Assembly: GCA_039649115.1 (NCBI GenBank)
Contig: JBBWZQ010000339.1
Location: 1 to 5,273, forward strand
Length of the DNA: 5,273 bases
DNA from: DATEJJ01 sp039649115
GTDB lineage: Bacteria; Actinomycetota; Actinomycetes; Mycobacteriales; Micromonosporaceae
Reading direction: 5' to 3'
Part shown: piece by piece, positions 1-4,878 of the stretch
Numbering within the stretch: the first letter of the stretch is position 1
Layout: each line of letters starts with the position of its first letter
Made by a program: the position numbers and the translations under genes
The notes under the pieces: generated by a model
What the model was told of the DNA's origin: nothing
Databases searched by the model: none
Seen by the model: the letters and a program-made list of their open reading frames with translations, nothing else

Positions 1-34
1 GGGGCTGCGGCGAGCAGCGGGATGAGGAGGCGCC

Positions 35-793
35 ATGTCCACGGTCGACCCAGGACCTCGGTCAGTTGTCGGCATCGACATCGGTGGCACCGGGATCAAG
101 GGGGCGCCGGTCAACCTCGGCACCGGCGAACTGGTCAAGGACCGGGTGCGGCTGCTGACCCCGACGCCGGCCACACCCGAGGCGGTCACCGGCGTCCTCG
201 CCCAGCTGGTGGAACAGATCGCGGCGCCGGGCCCGCTGGGGCTGACGCTGCCGTCCGTGATCCTCGACGGGGTGGTGCGGACCGCCGCTAACATCGACCG
301 GTCGTGGCTCGGTGTCAACGCGGTGGACCTGTTCGGCAAGGTGACCGGCCGGCCGGTGGCCGTGGTCAACGACGCCGACGCGGCCGGGACGGCGGAAGTG
401 CGGTTCGGCGCGGGTGCCGGCCGGTCCGGCGTGATCGTCGTGGTCACGCTGGGTACGGGCATCGGCAGCGCGCTGTTCGTGGACGGGACGCTGGTGCCCA
501 ACACCGAGCTCGGTCACCTGCACCTGCACCACGGCGACGCCGAGGAGTGGGCGGCCGACTCGGTGCGCGAGCGCGAGGGTCTGACCTGGGAGGAGTACGC
601 GCGCCGGCTGGAGCGCTACCTGGAGATGGTGCAGCGGCTGTTCTGGCCCAACCTGATCATCGTCGGTGGCGGGGTGAGCAAGAAGGCCGACAAGTACCTG
701 CCGAACGTGCACGTCGACACGGAGGTGGTGGCGGCCACCCTGCTCAACAACGCGGGCATCGTCGGCGCCGCCATGTTCGCCCCCGAGCACTGA
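35..793 (+). CDS. ppgK: Polyphosphate glucokinase (ROK family)
   Basis: A 252-residue cytoplasmic sugar kinase that phosphorylates glucose to glucose 6-phosphate with inorganic polyphosphate (usually also ATP) as donor (EC 2.7.1.63). Seen: phosphate-binding DIGGT at 15-19 followed by GIKG; a TAANID segment near 83-88; the catalytic Asp of NDADAAG (D113); the second phosphate loop TLGTGIG at 138-144; ELGH at 158-161; and WPNLIIVGGGVSKK near 204-217, a signature of actinobacterial PPGK. The cysteine zinc motif of many other ROK kinases is absent, as expected for PPGK. Length is close to the roughly 265 residues of the mycobacterial enzyme. The ATG is preceded by GAGGAGG at 24-30, 4 bases upstream, which fixes the start. 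A TGA at 23-25 closing an upstream reading frame overlaps that site, so a coupled upstream gene outside the window is possible. It converges on the P450 gene. Function is well supported; donor preference cannot be read here. Confidence 0.96.
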   Translation: MSTVDPGPRSVVGIDIGGTGIKGAPVNLGTGELVKDRVRLLTPTPATPEAVTGVLAQLVEQIAAPGPLGLTLPSVILDGVVRTAANIDRSWLGVNAVDLFGKVTGRPVAVVNDADAAGTAEVRFGAGAGRSGVIVVVTLGTGIGSALFVDGTLVPNTELGHLHLHHGDAEEWAADSVREREGLTWEEYARRLERYLEMVQRLFWPNLIIVGGGVSKKADKYLPNVHVDTEVVAATLLNNAGIVGAAMFAPEH

Positions 794-798
794 GGAGG

Positions 799-816
799 CC
801 GGGTCCGGTCACCCGG
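799..816. terminator. Hairpin between convergent ppgK and P450 genes
   Basis: Perfect inverted repeat: CCGGGT (799-804), 6-base loop, ACCCGG (811-816). It starts 5 bases after the ppgK stop and contains the P450 stop codon (809-811 read on the - strand). There is no T tract on either side, which is common for high-GC actinobacterial terminators. The position makes a bidirectional terminator the natural reading, but 6-bp GC-rich arms can occur by chance. Confidence 0.45.
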
Positions 817-2035
817 TGTCGACCGGCAGCCGGCTGAACCCCTTGATGCTCAGGCTGTCGCGGTGCTCCGGCGCGCCGGCCAGGGCCAGCCGCGGGAAGC
901 GGCGAGCCAGCGCGGGCAGCGCCACCTGGGCCTCCAGCCGGGCCAACGGCGCGCCCAGGCAGTAGTGGATGCCGCCCCCGAACGACAGGGGTGCGTTGTC
1001 GGCGCGGTCCAGCCGCAGCTCGTCGGGGTCGGCGAAGCGCTCCGGATCCCGGTTGCCGGCACCGAGGTAGGCGACCACCCGCTCGCCCTCCGCCACCTCG
1101 GTGCCGCCGAGCTCGACCGGATCGGCGACCACCCTGGTGATCAGCTGGACCGGGCTGTCGAAGCGCACCAGCTCCTCGACGGCGGCCTGCCCGAGGTCGG
1201 GCCGTTCGCGGAGCAGGCGCAGCTGTTCCGGGTGCGCGAGCAGCGCGGCCAGGCTGTTGGCGAGCAGGTTGCTGGTGGTCTCGAAGCCGGCGGCGAACAG
1301 CAGCCCGGACATGGTGATCAGTTCGTCCTCGCTGAGCCGGTCACCGACCTCCCCCTCCGCGATGAGCGCGCTGATCAGGTCCCCGCTCGGTCGGCGGCGA
1401 CGCTGCGCGACGAGGTCGGCGAGGTAGTCGCGGATGGCGGCGGCGGCCCGGTCGGCGTGGCTGACCACGTCCGGCGTGAGCACCTCCATTATCTGCGTCC
1501 AGTCCCGGACCAGCGGCTGGAACTGGGCCCGGTCCTCCGCCGGTACGCCGAGGAGCTCGCCGATGACGTTCACCGGCAGCGGGAAGGCGAACGCGCCGAT
1601 GAAGTCGACCTCGCCGGTCATCGCGTCGAGCAGGTCGTCGACCATCCGCGCGACCGCCGGTCGCAGGGCCTGTACCCGGCGGGCGGTGAAGGCGCCGCTG
1701 ACCAGCCGGCGCAGCCGGGTGTGGTCCGGCGGGTTGAGCACGAGCATGCTGCGGAACATCTGCCCGAGCGCGGGGCCCTCCGCCCAGTCCGGATAACCGA
1801 GGAACGCCAACATGTCCGGCGGCATGTGCACGAATCGGGGATCGCGGGCCACCGCGGCGCAGTCGGCGTAGCGGGTCACCACGAGCGCGTCGTCCTCGGC
1901 CCGGACGATCGCGGATATCCGGCGCAGCCGCGCATATCGCGGATACGGATCCTTCCGGCCGGTCAGGGTGGTGAGCTCGTCGAGGAGCGTCGATACTTCG
2001 GGACCGCCGGCAACACCCAACACGCCTTCGACCAT
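809..2035 (-). CDS. Cytochrome P450 monooxygenase
   Basis: A soluble 408-residue bacterial P450 that would insert one oxygen atom into an organic substrate, using electrons from a separate ferredoxin and reductase; neither partner is in the window. Seen, numbered from the ATG at 2035: DPYPRYARLR near 29-38; C-helix NPPDHTRLRR at 101-110; I-helix oxygen-activation motif AGFETTS at 249-255; K-helix ExxR at E288-R291; and heme loop FGGGIHYCLG at 352-361 with proximal ligand C359. There is no membrane anchor. The same frame stays open to a TTG at 2164, but the added 43 residues are Arg/Ser/Pro-rich and unlike P450 N-termini. The ATG at 2035 gives the usual family length and lies about 40 bp below a candidate promoter; its ribosome binding site is weak (GGGG, 4 bases upstream). 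The gene is divergent from the EspR-like regulator. Subfamily and substrate cannot be assigned; the general look is of the CYP107/CYP105-like group of natural-product and xenobiotic enzymes. Confidence 0.95.
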   Translation of the reverse strand: MVEGVLGVAGGPEVSTLLDELTTLTGRKDPYPRYARLRRISAIVRAEDDALVVTRYADCAAVARDPRFVHMPPDMLAFLGYPDWAEGPALGQMFRSMLVLNPPDHTRLRRLVSGAFTARRVQALRPAVARMVDDLLDAMTGEVDFIGAFAFPLPVNVIGELLGVPAEDRAQFQPLVRDWTQIMEVLTPDVVSHADRAAAAIRDYLADLVAQRRRRPSGDLISALIAEGEVGDRLSEDELITMSGLLFAAGFETTSNLLANSLAALLAHPEQLRLLRERPDLGQAAVEELVRFDSPVQLITRVVADPVELGGTEVAEGERVVAYLGAGNRDPERFADPDELRLDRADNAPLSFGGGIHYCLGAPLARLEAQVALPALARRFPRLALAGAPEHRDSLSIKGFSRLPVDTG

Positions 2036-2076
2036 ACAACCCCGCGGCAGAACCGCCTTGAGCGGTGTTGACCGAT

Positions 2077-2106
2077 GTCCTATGCTCGGGCGGCGTAACC
2101 CGTAAA
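2077..2106 (-). promoter_or_regulatory. Candidate promoter for the P450 gene
   Basis: On the - strand, TTTACG (2101-2106) and TAGGAC (2077-2082) are separated by 18 bases. They resemble actinobacterial housekeeping -35 and -10 elements (TTGAC-like and TAGgaT-like), with mismatches. Transcription would begin near 2070 and leave a leader of about 35 bases before the ATG at 2035. The location below the TTG at 2164 agrees with the shorter P450 start. Hexamer matches this loose are only suggestive. Confidence 0.35.
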
Positions 2107-2206
2107 CCTCAGTTGATGGCCTTGCCGGCGATCGGCAGCGGACAGTGTGAGGAGGCGCGCCCAACGGATCACCGCCTCCACGTGACGGTCCTGCATCGGG
2201 GGATGT

Positions 2207-2227
2207 GCACGAATTTCTGATTCATGC
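2207..2227. promoter_or_regulatory. Operator-like imperfect dyad in the divergent region
   Basis: GCACGAAT (2207-2214), a 5-base centre, then ATTCATGC (2220-2227): arms match at 7 of 8 positions. It is AT-richer than its surroundings and lies between the two divergent genes, where a regulator could act on both. The obvious candidate binder is the adjacent EspR-like protein, but this is inferred from position only. Confidence 0.4.
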
Positions 2228-2300
2228 TCATGGACCGCACCAGGAGGGGTGAGTGGTCAACTCCGGTCGCCGCGCGGCCGCCTGCTGGTCCGCGCGCCAG

Positions 2301-2335
2301 CGGTACCATCCGGCATCAACCGAGCTTCGGTACCG
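2301..2335 (+). promoter_or_regulatory. Mutually exclusive hairpins beside the regulator's ribosome binding site
   Basis: Two structures share bases. A 7-bp inverted repeat pairs CGGTACC (2301-2307) with GGTACCG (2329-2335), whose last base is the first base of the ribosome binding site. A small local hairpin, ACCGA (2319-2323), loop GCT, TCGGT (2327-2331), ends 3 bases before that site. Both cannot form together, so a translation-level switch is conceivable; equally they may be incidental. Confidence 0.3.
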
Positions 2336-2341
2336 AGGAGG
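2335..2341 (+). promoter_or_regulatory. Ribosome binding site fixing the regulator start
   Basis: GAGGAGG ends 8 bases before the ATG at 2350. This near-perfect site, and the match of the resulting N-terminus to EspR-like proteins, is why the in-frame ATGs at 2224 and 2230 were not used as the start. Confidence 0.85.
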
Positions 2342-2349
2342 ACGAGTTG

Positions 2350-2790
2350 ATGCCCGGCCATGAGCGCGACGCCTTCTCGATAGCCGAGAAGCTCGACCGG
2401 CTGTTCCAGCAGATCCGCCCCTCGGGCCAGGCGGAGTTCAGCTCCATGGCCGTGGCGGAGGCCATCCGCGCGCAGCAGGGCATCTCGATCTCGCACACCT
2501 ACATCTGGCAGCTGCGCACCGGCCGCCGGACCAACCCGACCGTCCAGCACCTGACCGCGCTCGCCCTGTTCTTCGGCGTACCGGTGGCCTATTTCCTGGA
2601 CGACGCCGAGGCCCGGAAGATCAACGATCAGCTCGAGTTGCTGCGGACGCTCCGCGACGCGCAGGTCACCGAGATCGCGCTGCGCGCGGCCGACGTGTCC
2701 GCGAGCAGCCGCGAGGCCATCGGGGAGATCGTGCGCAAGGTGTGGGAGCTGGAGAATCCCGCCGAGCGTCGCCGCCAGCAGGACGACTGA
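2350..2790 (+). CDS. EspR-like XRE-family helix-turn-helix regulator
   Basis: A 146-residue DNA-binding protein related in architecture to mycobacterial EspR (132 residues), a dimeric nucleoid-associated regulator. Seen: an N-terminal helix AEKLDRLFQQI near 12-22; a helix-turn-helix at about 31-58, in which SHTYIWQLRTGRRTNPT (48-64) lines up with the recognition helix and the QLRSGNRTNP stretch of EspR; LTALALFFGVPVAYFLDD (68-85), matching the conserved 'ALA.FF.v...YF.dd' block; then a charged helical C-terminal region (86-146) that in EspR mediates dimerisation. It lacks a membrane segment, so it acts in the cytoplasm on DNA. It is divergent from the P450 and converges on the protease and membrane-protein operon with a 13-bp gap. 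Its neighbours suggest it may be the target or partner of the ImmA/IrrE protease. Targets are unknown; activator or repressor cannot be told from sequence. Confidence 0.9.
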   Translation: MPGHERDAFSIAEKLDRLFQQIRPSGQAEFSSMAVAEAIRAQQGISISHTYIWQLRTGRRTNPTVQHLTALALFFGVPVAYFLDDAEARKINDQLELLRTLRDAQVTEIALRAADVSASSREAIGEIVRKVWELENPAERRRQQDD

Positions 2791-2810
2791 CGCGCCGCGC
2801 GGCTCAGTCG
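2784..2810. terminator. Shared hairpin at the convergent regulator / DUF6545 junction
   Basis: CGACTGA (2784-2790) and TCAGTCG (2804-2810) are perfect 7-bp arms around a 13-base GC-rich loop. Each arm contains the stop codon of one of the two convergent genes, so the element is almost symmetric with respect to both. No T tract is present. A bidirectional terminator is the likely role, although part of the symmetry comes from both proteins ending in Asp-stop (GAC TGA). Confidence 0.5.
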
Positions 2811-4036
2811 CGGGCGACCGGTTCGGCGGATCCCATGTCCACAGTGGACTCCGCGTCCTCGGGGTGGCGCCGTGTCCACCAGGCGACGAACCCGGCCGGC
2901 TCGTCGCGGCGCAGGCAACCGCTGACCTTCCGCATCCAGCGCACCTCGTCGGCCAGTTCGGCACCGACGCGCGCCCACCGGCCGTCGCTGCCCGGCGACC
3001 GGCGACCGGCACGCAGGCGGTGCAGGGCGAGCTCGATGCAGCAGGCTTCGGCGAGGGCGGCTCGATCGGGGTGGCCCGGTGCGCTGGTGTCGAGATAGGC
3101 CGCCGCCTCGGTGCCGGCGTCCGCCGGCAGGTGGTCGCGGAGCACCAGCATGCCGTCGCGGATCTCGATGACCCGCCGGTACAGCCGCAGGTGCACGTCG
3201 TCGACGCCGAAGAGTTCGAGCGCGGCACGGCGGGCCGGGAACAGGATGATGTCCGGGAAGGCCCGCCGCATCGCCTGCCACAACGGTCGTAGCGCGCGCA
3301 GCGAACGGTACGTCCGGGCGATCGACCGGATCCACCCGACGGCGGGCACGAGCGCGCCCGCCAGGGTGAGGATCACGCCCGCGGCACGCAGCCCGTCGAA
3401 CACCCGCTCCACGGCATCGGCCGGCACGGACGCGCCCAGCGCGTGTGCCACGACGAGGACGACCTTCTGCACCGCGAAGAGGAGGTTGAGCAGCAGCCCG
3501 ACGACGATGCAGCGCAGCCCGGCCCGCAGCGCTCCGGGCGGAGCGGAGCGGCTCATCCGCCAGAACAGCGCGGTCGCCATGGCCATGATGCCGCCGAGAT
3601 AGGTGTTGAGCACCACCCAGTACGCCGCGGCGGGCAGCGGTACGGCCGCGGTCAGCAGGTCCGTGCCGTGCGTACGGACGCCGTGCGGGGACAGCACGGA
3701 CAGCGCGACGAGCGACACCGTGACGACGCCCGCGAAGAGCAGCTGGTACGTCGCGGCGCGCGGCCGGGTGGCGTACAGGTCGGTGATGAGCGAGATGAAC
3801 CGGAGCAGGAAGAAAGCGCAGGCAATGCCGAACAGGTGCGGAATGATCTCGGCGCTGGCCGTCCATCCCAGCAGCTTCGCGTTGACGCTGGGCAGCGCGG
3901 TCAGCTTGCACAGCGCGAGCGTGCACCAGGTCGCCCACAGCGCGCGCTGCTTCGCGTCCCGGAAGACGGTCGGGAAGCGCAGCACCACGAGCCCCCACAA
4001 CAGGACGAACACGGCGACGGTGAGAGCCCCGGTCAT
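2804..4036 (-). CDS. MAB_1171c-family membrane protein with DUF6545 domain
   Basis: A 410-residue polytopic membrane protein. Seen: about seven hydrophobic segments at roughly 4-20, 32-50, 62-86, 97-114, 131-160, 172-198 and 216-238, then a soluble, Arg-rich tail (240-410). The tail begins with LRPLWQAMRRAFPDIIL (249-265) and carries RLYRRVIEIRDGMLVLRDHL (284-303), both of which I recognise as hallmarks of DUF6545. The family is labelled a putative transporter in databases, but I know of no demonstrated substrate; a sensor role is equally compatible. A cytoplasmic tail is inferred from its positive charge. The ATG lies 6 bp after the protease stop and has no clear ribosome binding site, so translation is probably coupled to the upstream gene. 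Actinobacterial members commonly sit near ImmA/IrrE and XRE genes, from recall. Family assignment is firm, function unknown. Confidence 0.9.
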   Translation of the reverse strand: MTGALTVAVFVLLWGLVVLRFPTVFRDAKQRALWATWCTLALCKLTALPSVNAKLLGWTASAEIIPHLFGIACAFFLLRFISLITDLYATRPRAATYQLLFAGVVTVSLVALSVLSPHGVRTHGTDLLTAAVPLPAAAYWVVLNTYLGGIMAMATALFWRMSRSAPPGALRAGLRCIVVGLLLNLLFAVQKVVLVVAHALGASVPADAVERVFDGLRAAGVILTLAGALVPAVGWIRSIARTYRSLRALRPLWQAMRRAFPDIILFPARRAALELFGVDDVHLRLYRRVIEIRDGMLVLRDHLPADAGTEAAAYLDTSAPGHPDRAALAEACCIELALHRLRAGRRSPGSDGRWARVGAELADEVRWMRKVSGCLRRDEPAGFVAWWTRRHPEDAESTVDMGSAEPVARD

Positions 4037-4042
4037 GGGCGG

Positions 4043-4552
4043 TCAGGACTTGAAGCTGAGTACGTCGGCCAACCGGCCGAGGGCGTCACGGCGGGAGCCG
4101 GTGCCGGACTCCCCCGGTAGACCCCGGGCGGCGCGTGCCCGGATCAGCGAGGCGAGCATCTCCGCCTCCTGCTCCTGTGACGTCGTGTAGCTCACCCGGC
4201 CGAGGACGCGGGCGACGGTTTTCGGGTCCAGGTCGGGCAGCAGCCGCGACAGCGTGGAACTTCCCATATCCAGCGAGATCGAATGGCCGCCGAGCATGTG
4301 GCCGAGCTCGTGCAGGACGATGTGCTCGGCGTGCAGCCGGGAGGTGTCCGGGTCGAAGAAGATGTAGTCGGCCGCCGGCACCGATATCCAGAGCCCGCAC
4401 GGGGCGGTCGAACTGAGGCCCGGCACCGGTTGCAGCCGCAGTCGACGGCCGCGGAGCCGGGCGATGCCCTGGCAGAATTCGGCGAGATCGAACGGGTGCG
4501 GGATGGGGACTCCCTGGAGCAGCCGTTCGCAGTGCCGGCGCAGCCGTCTCAT
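4043..4552 (-). CDS. ImmA/IrrE-family zinc metallo-endopeptidase
   Basis: A 169-residue soluble protein, first gene of a two-gene operon with the DUF6545 gene. Seen: a short helical N-terminus (MRRLRRHCERLL); CGLWISVPAADYIFFD at 52-67, a strand region typical of the family; HIVLHELGHMLGGH at 77-90, holding the zinc motif H81-E82-x-x-H85; and QEQEAEMLASLI at 126-137, which fits the ExxA pattern that supplies the third zinc ligand, most likely E127 (E129 is the alternative). In characterised relatives (ImmA of ICEBs1, IrrE of Deinococcus) the enzyme cleaves an XRE-family repressor to switch on mobile-element or DNA-damage genes. Databases often label actinobacterial members toxin components, without proof. 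Here no XRE gene is co-directional; the closest is the convergent EspR-like gene. The start is supported by AAGGGGG (4558-4564), 5 bases before the ATG. All catalytic residues are present, so activity is expected; the substrate is inferred only. Confidence 0.92.
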   Translation of the reverse strand: MRRLRRHCERLLQGVPIPHPFDLAEFCQGIARLRGRRLRLQPVPGLSSTAPCGLWISVPAADYIFFDPDTSRLHAEHIVLHELGHMLGGHSISLDMGSSTLSRLLPDLDPKTVARVLGRVSYTTSQEQEAEMLASLIRARAARGLPGESGTGSRRDALGRLADVLSFKS

Positions 4553-4620
4553 GCCATCCCCCTTCGCGCCTCTTGCTGCCCTGGAAGCGGCGGGCCACGG
4601 ACCGGGTCGGCCCTCATTCC

Positions 4621-4648
4621 ACTAAACGAATACCTAGTTAAGCACATC
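4621..4648 (-). promoter_or_regulatory. AT-rich promoter or operator candidate for the protease operon
   Basis: Positions 4621-4641 contain only about 6 G or C in 21 bases inside otherwise very GC-rich DNA, about 70-90 bp above the protease ATG. On the - strand it reads GATGTGC, then TTAACTAGGTATTCG. TAGGTA is -10-like, but I see no good -35 at proper spacing, so I do not assign hexamers. The island is a natural place for a promoter or for an EspR-like protein, whose mycobacterial relative prefers AT-rich sites. Confidence 0.4.
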
Positions 4649-4690
4649 GCGGGCCACCGCGTTACGGCCCTGGAACCGGCGATTCCGCCC

Positions 4691-4759
4691 CCGCCCCGGG
4701 GAGGCGTTGGGGGTGCTCGGCTCCGCCAAAGGCCGGCTCCGCCTGCGCTCCCCCAGGGG
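4691..4759. repeat. GC-rich repeat cluster with a large inverted repeat
   Basis: CGGCTCCGCC occurs twice in direct orientation (4718-4727 and 4734-4743, 16-base period). Flanking them, TGGGGGTGC (4708-4716) and GCTCCCCCA (4747-4755) form 9-base arms with one mismatch, and a CCCCGGGG palindrome lies at 4694-4701. It resembles the GC-rich palindromic intergenic elements common in actinomycetes. It could fold in either transcript and act as a terminator or an mRNA end. Confidence 0.5.
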
Positions 4760-4827
4760 TGGCCACGATCAGATTGTGCCGGTCGGAGCTGTTGGGAGGC
4801 ACGCCGGAGGCGTATCGTGGGAGCCGT

Positions 4828-4861
4828 CCGAGGCTGCCGTTCCCCCGTGCGGCAGTCTCGG
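4828..4861. terminator. Stem-loop downstream of the phosphoesterase gene
   Basis: CCGAGGCTGCCG (4828-4839) pairs with CGGCAGTCTCGG (4850-4861) over 12 positions, with one G-T wobble and a 10-base loop. It starts 17 bases past the phosphoesterase stop on the - strand, the expected place for its terminator. On the + strand the right arm is followed by TCGCTTCTT, the more T-rich side, but no + strand gene ends here. Confidence 0.6.
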
Positions 4862-4878
4862 TCGCTTCTTCCGGTCAT

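Larger units (their letters stand above)
2036..2349. other. Divergent intergenic control region (P450 / EspR-like regulator)
   Basis: 314 bp between divergent start codons with no convincing gene. From the P450 side it holds: a short dyad, ACCGC (2052-2056) and GCGGT (2062-2066), in the predicted P450 leader; a candidate P450 promoter (2077-2106); a TGCCG/CGGCA dyad with 5-bp arms (2123-2137); a larger imperfect dyad (2207-2227); a GGAGG (2243-2247) ahead of a possible 36-codon leader frame; and hairpins just before the regulator's ribosome binding site (2301-2335). I could not find a well-matched promoter for the regulator; TACCAT at 2304-2309 is a weak -10 candidate without a recognisable -35. 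Confidence 0.7.
4553..4878. other. Intergenic region upstream of the protease operon
   Basis: 326 bp without a convincing gene. On the - strand, from the phosphoesterase stop towards the protease, it holds a long stem-loop (4828-4861), a featureless stretch (about 4760-4827), a GC-rich repeat cluster (4691-4759), an AT-rich island (4621-4641) and the protease ribosome binding site (4558-4564). A - strand reading frame spans the whole interval but has non-native codon use. A promoter for the operon must lie here if the operon is independent of the phosphoesterase gene. Confidence 0.65.

Noticed and set aside
863..2071. Long + strand open frame opposite the P450.
   Set aside because: Mirror frame produced by GC-rich codon bias of the real P450 gene; the P450 motifs on the other strand are decisive.
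2036..2164. 43-residue N-terminal extension of the P450 from a TTG at 2164.
   Set aside because: The added residues do not resemble P450 N-termini, the shorter form has normal family length, and a candidate promoter lies inside the extension.
2224..2349. 42-residue N-terminal extension of the EspR-like regulator from an ATG at 2224.
   Set aside because: A near-ideal ribosome binding site at 2335-2341 serves the ATG at 2350, and the extension has no resemblance to the family.
2628..3998. Long - strand frame overlapping the DUF6545 gene and the regulator.
   Set aside because: Arg/Ala/Gly/Pro-rich shadow product with no family features; it is an alternate frame of the DUF6545 gene.
2350..4552. 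A classical type II toxin-antitoxin pair.
   Set aside because: The protease and regulator genes are convergent and separated by a 1.2-kb membrane-protein gene, unlike a compact antitoxin-toxin operon. The 'toxin component' label often given to this protease family is not evidence of toxicity.
4549..4878. A - strand 109-codon frame that starts directly after the phosphoesterase stop and ends overlapping the protease ATG in ATGA fashion.
   Set aside because: The junctions look like a coupled operon, but third positions are often A or T, rare codons such as AGA, ATA and TTA occur, it runs through the AT-rich island, repeat cluster and stem-loop, there is no ribosome binding site of note, and the protein is low-complexity Arg/Pro/Gly.
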